This document shows, piece by piece, positions 1-10,639 of a DNA stretch of 64,000 bases. Under the pieces are notes generated by a model. That model did not search any database, was not told the DNA's origin, and saw only the letters and a program-made list of their open reading frames with translations. This DNA comes from Stenocarpella maydis (lineage: Eukaryota > Ascomycota > Sordariomycetes > Diaporthales > Diaporthaceae): positions 62,001-126,000 of the forward strand of contig NQMI01000026.1 of assembly GCA_002270565.1 (NCBI GenBank), given 5' to 3'. The translations under genes and the position numbers were made by a program. The stretch's first letter is position 1; every line of letters begins with the position of its first letter.

Positions 1-301
1 GCCGGTGCTGCCGTCAGGAAATTGCCATTCGGGATGGGGCCAGACGATATGTAATCCATTCAGCAATTCAACACGGCCAGGGCATGTCTCAGGAATCACG
101 GTTCCCACTTGTGTCTCCTCACTGATCTACCATTACCTCAACGCGAGGGGGACATCTCGCCATGCCTGCGCAATGCCAAAAGCATGCAGTGCACTACAGC
201 CGGATGCACAATCCCTGGGCCCGCAGCCGCAGTCACACCTGGTATGTATGCCTGCCGGGCGGGAAGACTGGCCATCTCTCTCGCCCTGGCCCTGGCCCTC
301 A
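1..301. other. Intergenic, no gene seen
   Basis: Short stretch beyond the stop codon of the first minus-strand gene. It holds only overlapping spurious frames and no recognisable RNA or repeat. It presumably includes the 3' untranslated region of that gene. Confidence 0.6.
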
Positions 302-2032
302 TCAGGGGTACTCATCGACAGTCTGCCTCATCGCCTCCTCGGGCGTGTTCGCATAGACCCTCCCCCCCCTCCCATTCACCACATGCGTGATCTCGCTGCC
401 GCTGGTCCCGTTGAGCCAGACAGTAGTCATATGGTGCAGCCTCACCCCCTCGGCCCCGGCACCCTCGGGGGCCTCGATGGCATTCTCGCACCTGACGGGG
501 GCGTCGCGGAAGTACGAGTAGACCCCCAGCCCCCAGGCCTCGTGGCGGCGCACGCCGGCCGACACCTTGTACGACGCGAACCCGTTGCGCGCGCCCCGCT
601 CCGACATGTAGTCGGCCTGGCGGGGCGGGTCGTAGGGGATCTCGCTCTGGTAGAAGTAGACGCGGCCCGCCTCGCCGTTCCACAGCGTCTGGTACCCCTC
701 GTGGTGCTCGTTGAAGAGGCCGTACGCCGTGGCGCGGTCCCCGTTGACGACGAGGCCGCTCCTGGTGGGGTTGGCGTCCCAGCCCGCGCACGCCGGGCCG
801 CGGCCGTGGTCGGCGCGCCACAGCCAGAGCTGGTCGCCGACGACGTCGTGGCTGTTGATGACGATGCCCGCCGTGTTGCGGCCGGGGTGGGCACCGCCGG
901 TGCGGACCGTGAGGTCGTACAGGAAGGTCGGGTTGGAGGCGTGGCTGGCGGAGCTGCCAGGGGGCCCTACCTCCAGGAGGGACGGCGAGTTGGCAGGGCC
1001 GGCGTCGATGATCAAGCCCGCTATGGTGACGCCGTCGACGTCAGCCACAGAGATGGCCGGGCTCCCATTAGTGGGCACCAATGACGGGAAGCCCAGGCCC
1101 AAGATGATTGTACCTGGGCGGGTGACTCTCAGGGCATCGCTGAGACTGTAGACGCCCGGCGTGAAGAATATGTGCCTGCCCGAGCCGAGTGCCGCGTTGA
1201 TGGCCGCAGCATCCGCACCGGGCTGGGCCACGTAGAAGGCCTCCTCGAGGGGGATAGACTCCCCAGGGGTAGGGCCAGCCGTCCAGGTCGGGCCCCTGGT
1301 GTCCCTCTGCAGGGCCGGTTTGAAGACAGCCAGCCTGTCCTGTCCGTCGACGTAGAGGTACGGCTTCTCCCGCATCACAGGTGTCTGCTCGACCGTCGTG
1401 TATGGCTCCTTGGGCCAGCCGGCCTGGCTGGGGGCATTCTCGCACCCGACAAAGACCATGTTCCACACCCCGTTGGCCCAGCTGCCCCACCTGCTGTTCC
1501 TCGACAGCCACTGCTGCTGCGACCCAGGGAGGACCTGCCCGTCGACGACGGTGTCGGCCATGTACCCACCGCTCGCCCAGCCGCCCGCCCCCGTGGCAGG
1601 GTCGACCTGGAACAGCCACAGGCCATTGGCGCTCCTGACGTGCAGCCTCCTCAGCGGCGCGGCCTGCGACACGGCGATGGTGGTGGTCCTGTTGGTGGCC
1701 TCGGACGCCACGACGGCCAGGTTCTCGAGGGACCTCCAGAAGTTGCACGTGGCGTTGCGGTTCGGCATCCAGTAGGCGGGCACGTTGCAGCCCCCGCGGA
1801 TCACGACGTCGCCCGGGTCCCGGCCCAGCCCGCACACGGACGTGTAGAAGCCGACGTCGAAGAGGACGTCGTACGCGCCCGGCCTGAAGAGGAGGGCGTA
1901 GCGCTCTGCGCCGAACTCGTTGGCCTCCATGCGCCTGAAGATGTCTGCCGCCTGGGCCTGCACCGCGGGCGCGGGCGTGCTCGGGTCGAAGACGAAGACA
2001 TTGGGGCCCAGGATGGTCGCGTTGGCCTTCAT
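302..2032 (-). CDS. Secreted-type beta-helix protein ('coagulation factor 5/8 type' family), possibly 5' incomplete
   Basis: Uninterrupted frame of 576 codons from the first in-frame ATG at 2032 to TGA at 302-304. From family knowledge, the order KANATILGPNVFVFD near the N-terminus, YALLFRPGAYD, ATCNFWRSLENLAV, and a C-terminus ending in THVVNGRGGRVYANTP marks the fungal/actinobacterial family labelled 'coagulation factor 5/8 type' or 'adenylyl cyclase'. It is thought to be a right-handed parallel beta-helix related to pectate-lyase-like glycosidases; substrate unknown. Homologues normally begin with a signal peptide before the KANATILGP segment. None is encoded here downstream of an ATG, although the frame stays open upstream to about 2095. 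So either the start is at 2032 and the protein is not secreted by the classical route, or a short first exon lies upstream. A donor-like GTAAGC lies near 2220 on the minus strand, but the exon before it does not encode a signal peptide. Family confidence is high; the 5' end is not. Confidence 0.75.
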   Translation of the reverse strand: MKANATILGPNVFVFDPSTPAPAVQAQAADIFRRMEANEFGAERYALLFRPGAYDVLFDVGFYTSVCGLGRDPGDVVIRGGCNVPAYWMPNRNATCNFWRSLENLAVVASEATNRTTTIAVSQAAPLRRLHVRSANGLWLFQVDPATGAGGWASGGYMADTVVDGQVLPGSQQQWLSRNSRWGSWANGVWNMVFVGCENAPSQAGWPKEPYTTVEQTPVMREKPYLYVDGQDRLAVFKPALQRDTRGPTWTAGPTPGESIPLEEAFYVAQPGADAAAINAALGSGRHIFFTPGVYSLSDALRVTRPGTIILGLGFPSLVPTNGSPAISVADVDGVTIAGLIIDAGPANSPSLLEVGPPGSSASHASNPTFLYDLTVRTGGAHPGRNTAGIVINSHDVVGDQLWLWRADHGRGPACAGWDANPTRSGLVVNGDRATAYGLFNEHHEGYQTLWNGEAGRVYFYQSEIPYDPPRQADYMSERGARNGFASYKVSAGVRRHEAWGLGVYSYFRDAPVRCENAIEAPEGAGAEGVRLHHMTTVWLNGTSGSEITHVVNGRGGRVYANTPEEAMRQTVDEYP

Positions 2033-2603
2033 TGTCACAGGGGCTTTATGCCTTATGCCAGGGTCATGGAGACGGGCGGTCTGGCCTCGGCCCAAGAATT
2101 GACAAGAAACACACCTTGCGTGAGTTGCAGATTGGATCTCGTCCCGGTGCTAGTTCGTGGGTGCTAATGTGATGTCATGAAACCGTCCAGGGAGGTGTTT
2201 TTGCATGCGCGAGAGCTTACGTGGGGCCCCAGGCCGAGCGTCTGCAATGCATCATCGCACACGCGCTTCGCCTCAGTGCCCCCCATCTTATCTACCTGCA
2301 TGCTGCGCCACCTTGAGTCACCGTAGCAGCTGCTGTCTGAGACCTCAGGTGGCGTCAATCAGCTTGAGCGGCATGATTTGAAATTATTTGCTCTTTATTT
2401 GCTTTTATATGCTTGGTACGCTGCCCATACACACATTGTATGGGGTGTTTTGTTATTGGATGAGGCCAGTCAGAAACTGCCTCAAGACGGGCCGACGATG
2501 TTCCAACCCCCCCCCCCCCCCCCCTCCCCCGTGTTCATGCTTCAGACTCTATAGGTCTAATGATTCGCCGGTGTAACCTATTTTACTCTACAGGTGCGTC
2601 CTT
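2033..2603. other. Intergenic with homopolymeric C tract
   Basis: Lies between the 5' end of the beta-helix gene and the 3' end of the TMEM135-like gene. It holds a C-rich homopolymer (about 2507-2529, one interrupting T) and may contain an unrecognised first exon of the beta-helix gene. No other feature was seen. Confidence 0.5.
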
Positions 2604-4290
2604 CTAAGCCGCAAGCACGGTCCTCAGCAGGCCACCGAGGACTCCTCTAACCCTCCTCTTGTTCTCCAATACACACGTAAATACCACCGCCGTGCTGGCA
2701 GCGAAGACGAGCGTCTCCCTCCACTGCTTGTCGGCGTCGTACCTGCGCGGCAGCATCGTCGCGACTGCCCTCGGGGCGACAAACAAGGCCAGCTCCCTAC
2801 GCCTGCTGACCGGCTCGAGCAGCACGCTCCAGCCGCACAGGAAACAGCCCGTCCCGATGCAGATCCCACTGTCGATCTTCTGCCGCGCTTCGACGTCGGT
2901 CCCCACGATATGCGGCCCGATTCGCGTTCGCGATAGGCACACACCATAGTAGAATAGTGTGATGAACGACCCCAAGAATGCGGACGATCGTGATGCGGAC
3001 AGGAACGCGCGGATCAAGTCACGCCTCAAGGTCCTGAGGGACCGGAGCCTCATGAGAAGCACCGCCGTCTGCAGTGGCAGGTACGTCCTCATGCTCCAGA
3101 TCCAGGCCCTGCGGAACCTGCTCAGGGCGTGTAGCTCGCACGAGGGTCCAGTTCCCATGTGGACCATTTCACAAGGGAAGGGGACGCTGGCGGCAGGGTC
3201 TCCCCACTGCATCGGCCAGTGGTACTCTTGGCACATCTCTTGTAGGAGAGCGGCGTGGCCCGTGTCCGCGCCGTAACGCATATCGCCGTCCCGGACGCGT
3301 TGCAGGGCGATCACGAGACGGCGGTCGACGGAGGCAGCGCTGGCGATCCACTTGTTGTAGGCGCGGGGAAGCGCAGAGGGGTTGTAGAACCAGTTCCACA
3401 TGATGAGGCTCGACGAGGCGGCGAAGATTAGGGGGTCAGCGAGGCTGGACGTCAAGTGGTCGAGTGCCTTTGTGGCTGTGCTAGCAGAAGGCGAGCGGAT
3501 GGTCCGTCGCTGCGCCCAGAGCTCCCCTACCAAGACATCCATGGCACGTGTTGCGGCGAAGAGCGTGAGGTCCAGAGTGCGCCCCGCCTGAGGCCTTGGT
3601 CTCTGGTCTGGTCTGGGCGACCCGAGGGGCGTCGCAGCTGTGGTGAGGGTGGTGGTGGATGGGATGCTCTGTTTGGACTGGAGCAGTCGCAGGCTCAGCC
3701 ATGCCGCGATGAATGAGGAGAACCATCTTGATAAACTAGATGCATCCGGATTCAGCATGGGAGGTACGGGATTGGCATGGTCTGGCGTGTGCCGACGTGC
3801 TTGTAAACCGACTCACCGGGTTCTGGTGGTTTCTGCTGTGCCGTCCGAGATGCGAGCAATGGCTCTGCGAAGGCCGGGCTGTCGAGATCATAGTCAGCAG
3901 GCGGCCGACAGGCATTGATAGCCGATGCGTTCTGGTCTGGACAAGCCATACCTCCAGCAAGGTGCTGCCGCCGACGAGGGCAGCACAGAAAGTAGGAAAA
4001 CGCTGCCATTCAAGCCCGGCTCGCAGCGTGCTGGCCAGAGACTCGAGCAGCTGTGGCTCTGGTTTGTCCCGCGCAGCGCTGTCTGCAGCCTTGTTGCGCC
4101 TCCGGGCGAGCTTCAAGGCGTGATGCACGACCAAGGCCAGCAGTCTTGGGCCAACAGAGAAGGCATAGCCGAGCAGGTATGCACGGAGGAGAGGTCTGAA
4201 CAGGGGCGGGATGTCGCCATCCCACCTGGCCGGCCTGGTTCTGAGCCTGATGGGTACAGAGCCATTGTGCCCCAGGCGTGACGAAGACAT
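2604..4290 (-). CDS. TMEM135-like integral membrane protein
   Basis: Three-exon gene: exon 1 4290-3952, exon 2 3878-3817, exon 3 3735-2604, with TAG at 2604-2606; about 510 aa. Donors are GTATGG and GTGAGT, acceptors GACAG and TCTAG, and the phases agree. A CTGCTGAC branch point precedes the first acceptor. Exon 1 gives the conserved RFPTFCAALVGGSTLLE segment and exon 3 gives SRWFSSFIAAWLSLRLLQSK followed by further hydrophobic helices, the pattern of fungal TMEM135 homologues (TMEM135/Tim17-like superfamily). From family knowledge, TMEM135 acts in peroxisome, mitochondrion and lipid-droplet homeostasis; the fungal protein is poorly studied. The cysteine- and charge-containing middle (EYHWPMQWGDP) is typical of the family. 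An in-frame ATG at 4341 could add 17 residues; neither context is strong. The family is fairly sure; exact splice sites are inferred. Confidence 0.8.
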
Positions 4291-4341
4291 CGACGGAGCA
4301 AAGGCAAAAGATGACAGAAACCCCGAGATGGCGCAGGGCAT

Positions 4342-7335
4342 GCGAGGTTCAGTGGGACGTGCTTGACATGTGACTGTGACGCGTGAGATCCAAGGTTACG
4401 TGTTGCAGTGCACCACCGTTGGGGTCCCTGCGCCGTCATCAGCTTCCCGAGGGTTCGGATCCGAGGAATACTGGATGCAGCGAGGAGATGCGAGGTAGCA
4501 GCTGATGTGTGTCTTGTATGATCAAGCTTCACTTGAAGATTGTCAAATATGCCTGTCCACGCAGGCACAAGCACAGCAGTGCATGGCACCCCATCCGGGT
4601 AGCTGAAGCACCCAATGGACATTTTGGGGTGTCATGGATGAGAGACGTGTTCCAGCGTTCCTCGAGACCCAAAGGCAGGCAAACGCGGGGTGGCTGGTGT
4701 ATAAGAAGACTGCGCAGGATACATGTGACATTGATGACGGGGAAGGACATACTGTTGGCGGGCAAGAGTGTGGCCGTGGGCGTGGTCGAGATGGAGAAAA
4801 TGACCGGACGGCCAGGAGAGGCCAAAGTCCAAAACAAATGCAGAGCAGAGCAGAGTACAGTATAGTACAGTACAGCACAGTACAGGTGATGATGGGATCG
4901 GTGGGCGAGGGTCAAGGGTGAATGAGAGGGGTGATGGGCAGCTGTGCTCGCAAAGATGTGGCCAGAAAGGTAACCGTTAGGACAGAATGCAACGTCGGGA
5001 CGTTGAAAACGGAGGACAGGACAAGGGGTGGGGCACTGTCGCAAGCAGCTGTTAGAGTGCGTGTCTGCATCTCTGCATGTCTGCAGCGGCGCTTCCCGCA
5101 TTGCCGCCTCGCGTCCCTTCTTTTTCTCCAATGCCACTTTGACTCTCTCTCACACATCAGAACAAGATGCCGCTGCGCCTCGAAACCCTGCCACGTTCGT
5201 CGCATCCCAAGACTACTTACACTACTGTGGGTTTGACGGATCTGCCTGCCTGCCTGCCTGCCTGCCCACCCGTCCGTAGATCTGCAAACAACCAAGGGGG
5301 CGGTTAGCAATCCCGCGACTTCTTGGCGTCCAAGTCACCTACTTGGTCGCTGGTAAATGTTTTTATCTCATGGGATTCCTAATGCAGACATTCATGCGGG
5401 CCTGAGAAACAGCAACCGGGTGAGCCTGAGCATTGGGCCTCGGGAGTTGAGGGCCCATGTCTTGTCACGTCTTTTTTCTTTTCTTCTTCTTTTCTGTCCC
5501 CCTTGGTACGTATACAACCACAGAACCCTGTGCGTTTCTCACCAGTGTCTGGCAGCTGCTGGGCCGGCCGAGTCGAGATGCAAAGAGAAAGGCCATCAAT
5601 AACATGAGCCTACTATATACTAATACCATGAGGACGATCATATTGGGCTTGGCTGCCCACCACTGTCAGGTATGCAGACCCAGCCCGCCCGCCCGGCCCA
5701 CCTCCCGCTCGCGGTTTAGTGCCGTCGGCGCAAAGGAGACGAACCAAGAGCGTGTAGTGCATTCGCGGCTGGTGGGCGGTTGGTGCTCGGTGGCTGGTGG
5801 CTGGTGGCCGGTGGTCGGTGGTCGGTGGCAGCAGCAGAAGACTGATTGATCGTGCCCATTGACTGACTGGAGTGATCTGCCTGGCCTGACATGTGAAAGT
5901 CTGGGGGACGGACGTCAATGTGGGATTTGTGCATGGCTGCCGCGGTCAAGTCTCTCAAACCACATAGTCTACCTACATACATGGACTTATGTACCTTGAG
6001 GGTAGGGTATATATATACTCCGTAGTTATAATATCCGCCTCTGTATATCCCTGTCCAAGCCCCACAGCGGCTTGCGCTGCCACGGTTTTGGTGCATACTG
6101 CGGGCACATGATGCCCCTTCTTCTAGCTACAGCACCTGGGTATGGTCTGCTCCTCCCCTCCCCTCCCAAGGTCTGCTGTGCCTGGTGTACTAAGTACATG
6201 GTGCATGCAGCCTTCGAGTCAGGCGGGGCATACCCAGTCTAGGCAGGTCTAGGGTGAGAGTCTAGTCGAGGTACCTGGGCCCCGGTCCATGTCGACTACA
6301 TACACTACCTGCATCTCTTTGCTCCTCTGTGCTCCGTGCTTCTGCTCCCGCTTCTGCTTCTGGCACAAGCACTCATGGCCTTGGCCTGATCTGCTGCTTG
6401 GTGCTGCTTGGTGCTTGGTGCTTGGTGCTCTCTGCCTGTTAGTGCCAGACGAGCCGACCTTTGACTTCCCAAGCCAGAGAGCCTTTCCTGCCTCTTTCAT
6501 CTGCAACGTTGACACTGCAACTCTCCTTGGACCTCCCCAACGTTTCTCAACGCCTACCTGCTGTCCCGTCCCCATGGAGAATGCGGCCCGCCACCCCTCG
6601 TCGTCTTCGTCTTGATGCCCCCCTGCCCACCCGCTCCAACACTTGACACATACATACAAACACCAACAACACCGCCCGCCCATAACCTGGTCACCACTCC
6701 CAACGCACGAGGCACAGGTAGCCCGTGGCACGCCCTTGGCCAGGCTTCTCGCAGCAGCTGCTGCAAAAACACGCGAGACCGCCCCAGCAACGCCAGGACG
6801 AGCAGCCGCCATCTCGGACAGCCTCGCCTGCCCACGCCTGCCCCCGGGGGAAGCTCGACCGTGTTACTCGGCAGGACAAAACCCACCCGAGCTCCTACGT
6901 CGCCGCGCTTGGTGCGGGTGCAGCTGCACTGTGCACCACCTCCCGTTTTCAACCGCAGCTCCTGGTCGTAGCACATACGGCCCAGCACTCTTGCGAACCA
7001 TACAAGCCTTGCTTCTTGGCAGCTACCGCGCTCTCGCCATCTCGCCGCCTCACCCTCGCAACCAGTCGTGACATATAGCACTCCGGCGGGGCCTCTCTGT
7101 ATACCGTGCTCTCAACGCCATCCATGCCATACGCCCGACACGCCCGACACTACCTCGCACCATTCTCCAGTCAACCCCACTCCAGACTTCTATTCCAGGG
7201 GCCATTGAGATAGGCCGGTCCTTGGAGGATTCGTCCGCCCACAGTAGCACACCAGTTCCGAATACCCGTCAGAACGCAGGTGTTTTTAGCCTGTTCGAAA
7301 GCGCAGCACTAATGCTGGCCGTTCAGCGTCCTAGG
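4342..7335. other. Long non-coding interval upstream of the bHLH gene
   Basis: About 3 kb with no convincing coding frame on either strand. It contains simple repeats: CAGAG/TACAG units at 4840-4885, TGCC units at 5241-5266, a GGTGGCT/GGTCGGT minisatellite at 5770-5829 and CTTGGTG units near 6400-6430. The last 700 bases are C-, A- and CT-rich without long frames and probably hold the promoter and a long leader of the bHLH gene. Long leaders are common for fungal regulators, so this is inference. Confidence 0.5.
5770..5829. repeat. GGTGGCT/GGTCGGT minisatellite
   Basis: Imperfect tandem units of six to eight bases in the non-coding interval upstream of the bHLH gene. No function is implied. 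Confidence 0.7.
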
Positions 7336-8889
7336 ATGGGTTCGTCGCAGCCGAATGACGGCAGCAGACTGCCATTTGGTTGTATGTGCGCCCTGGCATC
7401 CCACGGGGCAGTCCTATTTCCTTTTTGCAAAATATTCCGTCCTGCTGACACTGCGATAGACTTGTCCGAAGACCTAAACTCAGACCCGTCCATTTTCGAC
7501 TTCCTCCCAGACCCGCCGCCCGATCCTGCCCCCGGCAATCCACTCCTCACCACGGCCGAAGAGAACGGTCTGGCAAACATCTTGGCTGGGATCGTCTCGA
7601 ATGGCTATGGCGAACACAACTTTGGCGAGGGGGTGACGGGGGATGATTGGATGATGCCTCCGAACCTCATGGGCACCGCCACGTCTTTCGGCCTCCACCC
7701 CCAGATATCCATGACAGACCACCTCCTCGATAATGCCTTCTTCCAGACAACCACCACCCAGACGTTTGCGAGCAACGGCTCCCTACTCGCGTCCGCCCCA
7801 CCCGTGGCAACAACACCAAACGGCTACTCAGCTCCCGGTCCCTCGCACTCGGCCCCCTCACCCGTGACAGGCGCACCCCCACACGCTTACGCGACGCCTG
7901 GCGGTCCACTCGCCGGCGCATCCTCCCTTCATCACCAGCCGATAGAGCAGCCGCAGCCATCAGAAGACGTCCTGGCCGCAGCAAATGTTCTCCATAACGG
8001 CTCTCACCGCCGGTCGCACAGCGTCCAACACGAAAGTCTCTTCCCAAATGCCCCGCAAAGGACGAGCACCATGGGGCCCCCAGTCGGCCACCTGAGGCAC
8101 CAGCAGTGGAGCGAATTCAAGCAGGAAGGAAGGCGCATGTCGCAGTCTACACACGCGGCTGAGCAGGAGGCGGCCTTTTCCACATGGATCTACGGCTCCG
8201 GGGCCCAGCCGCGCCAGAGGAATGACCCACCGCGGGCACCGGTAGAGCTGCAATATGGCACGGACGAGAACTTTAGTAATAAGAACCAGCCCTTCGTGCC
8301 CCCAAACGAGAAGGACAGCTCAGAAGCAATAGGGAAGGAACAGATGCGGTACCTCGACGCTATTGAACTGTCAAAGAGCGCAAATAACACGCGGCCGGCA
8401 AGTCCGGTCATGAGCGCTGAGGTGCTCCCTTTTAATCTGAAAACCCGTGCGCCGCCACCGATCAGGATCGAGGCGAACGGTGACAGCGGGAAAAAGGGAC
8501 GCAAGGGCAAGCGCGAAGAGGAAGAGGACGACGAGGAGCCGCAATCAGCAGTCTCAAAATCATCGGCACGGAAACGGAAACAGAAAGGCGATCCTGCCAA
8601 CTCTCCCAGTGGGGTCGCTGAGGGCACAGGATCTGGAAAGCGGAGGAAATCGTCTGCAGCAGCCAAGAGGGAAAACCTGACCGAGGACCAGAAGCGTGAG
8701 AACCACATCAACAGCGAAAAGAAGCGGAGAAAGGTCATCCAGACCGGGTTCGAGAACCTGGCTGTCTTGGTCCCTGCCATCAAAGGGGGCAACCCGAGCA
8801 AGAGCGCCATGCTAGAGGCCGCCGTCGCCTGGCTGGAGGAATTGCTTGACGGCAATGAAGCACTGAAAGGGCAGCTTTCCCAGCTCTAG
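7336..8889 (+). CDS. bHLH transcription factor
   Basis: Exon 1 7336-7381, intron 7382-7459, exon 2 7460-8889; about 491 aa. The intron is 78 nt, a multiple of three, and is open in frame, so it can be mistaken for coding. It has a GTATGT donor, a CTGCTGAC branch point and an ATAG acceptor, and its removal gives a smooth LPFGYLSEDLN junction. The C-terminal 70 residues form a basic helix-loop-helix: RENHINSEKKRRKVIQTGFE, a loop (IKGGNPSK) and helix 2 (SAMLEAAVAWLEELL). The basic region carries the H-E-R triad (NH, SE, KRR), which predicts binding to E-boxes of the CACGTG class. The rest is low-complexity Pro/Ser-rich sequence with an acidic tract and a lysine-rich stretch likely to act as a nuclear signal. 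Targets are unknown; it resembles Ino4/SREBP-type fungal bHLH proteins only in general outline. ATG 7336 has the better context (A at -3, G at +4); 7312 is the alternative. Confidence 0.88.
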   Translation: MGSSQPNDGSRLPFGCMCALASHGAVLFPFCKIFRPADTAIDLSEDLNSDPSIFDFLPDPPPDPAPGNPLLTTAEENGLANILAGIVSNGYGEHNFGEGVTGDDWMMPPNLMGTATSFGLHPQISMTDHLLDNAFFQTTTTQTFASNGSLLASAPPVATTPNGYSAPGPSHSAPSPVTGAPPHAYATPGGPLAGASSLHHQPIEQPQPSEDVLAAANVLHNGSHRRSHSVQHESLFPNAPQRTSTMGPPVGHLRHQQWSEFKQEGRRMSQSTHAAEQEAAFSTWIYGSGAQPRQRNDPPRAPVELQYGTDENFSNKNQPFVPPNEKDSSEAIGKEQMRYLDAIELSKSANNTRPASPVMSAEVLPFNLKTRAPPPIRIEANGDSGKKGRKGKREEEEDDEEPQSAVSKSSARKRKQKGDPANSPSGVAEGTGSGKRRKSSAAAKRENLTEDQKRENHINSEKKRRKVIQTGFENLAVLVPAIKGGNPSKSAMLEAAVAWLEELLDGNEALKGQLSQL

Positions 8890-10639
8890 GATTGATTTCG
8901 GATATGGCATGCAATCATCATCATCATCAAAAAAAAAAGTTCATATTTTGTAAATTGTTGGCATCACTTCTGGCCACGTGGGCCCGGCGGTTGACGGAAG
9001 TCACATGTTCATGGAAAGGCCATGGTTTGGGATCCTGGCACGCAGCCTCGTCGGCATATACCTCACTTGAGTGGTTTGCTAGCCTCTCATTGTTTGTTTT
9101 TCCGGCGTTCCAATGGACCTCAGGAGTACAGGAATCCTCGGGCTGGTTTCTTTCGGGTTGGGTTGGGGATCCTTTCTAGGCTGTTTGCCTCGGTTGATAT
9201 CCAAGTGTTGGTTGGGTGGCCTTGATGCTGGAACGGAAGGGCGGCGGTCAAGTGGGCAGGACAGGACAGGCCAGCCGAGTGTCCATAATGACAACTGGAC
9301 TCTTGAAGCCACAAGAAGAAAATAAATGCACCCACTCACTCGTCTGAGTGTGGTCTGTGGCCTCATATAGTGGCTTCCTGGATTCAACAACTTTGGGAGA
9401 TCCTCCTAGCAATTGAGAGAGGATCCTTTTGATCCATTGCCGTTTCCCCCCTTCTTCATTCCTCGTGCCGTGTTCCGATACAAAGTAATCTTTACTTGCG
9501 GGCAGGTAGAACTGGCCATCGTGGTATGATACGGTCACCCCCAACGAGTGTGTGTTTTGAGAAGCTGATGGGCAGTACGTGTTGATACGGGGGGTGGCTT
9601 GTGCGTTGACCCAAGTAAATCCAAGATTGCTCATCTACGAGAATGGCACGCGTGCCTTAACCAGTCCGCATTTCTTTGCTCGCTTACCGCGCTTGGCCTT
9701 CTTGTCCTCATGGTCTCTCTGAAACATCTGCGCTGTATCGTCTGCAGGCGCCGGCATGAGCCGCACGCCGTCAGGGGGTTCGAGCAACGTACTGAGTCAC
9801 TCAGGGATACTCCATAGAGCGACGAAACGAAACCCTGGGCATGGTTTCCCCTCTCTTCCTACTTCCCGCTTTTCGGCCCTTTTGTACACACACGCGCTGC
9901 TCGTGGGTGACGGGACGGGGGCTGTGATCACCCGCCTCGCCGCGGATACATGAACCTCGTCCACTGTCCTTGTAGGTTTTTTTTTTTTTTTTTTTTTTTT
10001 GCTGGCGCGGACCCCGTCAGCGCGGGCAGTCACTACAACTAACTAACTGCCTTGCTTGAGATCTGGCTGCCGAAATAGAGGGTAATTCGATGCGAAGCAT
10101 TAGCTTGGGAGATTTTTCTCGTTCTGAGTGGGAAAAGATCAACTCTCACATGTAGCCCGTTTCTGTCACTGGTCCACTGGTCTATACGGCGGCGAGGGTC
10201 CAACCTACTGTGAGATAACATTATACTGGACGTACCTCATGGGATAGATTCCTATCGATAGGTGTCTACGGGATTAGCTGATGTGTGGGATCATCTTGGA
10301 TCCAGGTCAGTCGACTTGGGCTCCCGGTATGGCCCCGTATATAGCCGGAAGGTACTGTGATGTTCTAACATCCGGGTGTGATCCATCAAGTCCTCACATG
10401 CTCACCAGATGTATTTCGTCCTGTGAAATACCAGGAACAGAAAAATCAAACATGCTTCGTGATCAATGCTTCATAAAATTACTGATTACTCCCCGTGGCT
10501 GATTACTCAATGATGAATCCCTCCGATTTTTCCTAACCCTCCTATGCCGTCAACCGAAATGACCCGCTAACGAGAAAATCCAAGTCGTACACCATGCCGA
10601 GATCAAGGAGAATTCGGGGCCGTGAGGACCTTTCCCTCC
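8890..10639. other. Intergenic between bHLH and MUG190-like genes
   Basis: Convergent 3' regions. It holds an ATC microsatellite followed by an A-run at about 8920-8940, a 24-nt T-run at 9977-10000, and a 12-nt palindrome CCTATCGATAGG at 10251-10262. No convincing coding frame was found. Confidence 0.5.
9977..10000. repeat. Poly-T homopolymer
   Basis: Uninterrupted T-run of about 24 bases in the convergent intergenic region. Its exact length is prone to sequencing error. It could be the reverse-complement poly-A of a retroposed copy, but no flanking coding relic is seen. Confidence 0.8.

Noticed and set aside
5..1084. Plus-strand frame of 359 codons
   Set aside because: Antisense shadow of the beta-helix gene, created by its GC-rich wobble positions; no family resemblance.
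8190..8855. Minus-strand frame of 221 codons
   Set aside because: Antisense to the bHLH coding exon; Ser/Phe-rich composition follows from Lys/Glu codons on the other strand.
10251..10262. CCTATCGATAGG palindrome as another ribosome-biogenesis box
   Set aside because: It lies in a convergent 3' region, not a promoter, and differs in the flanks (C/G for T/A).
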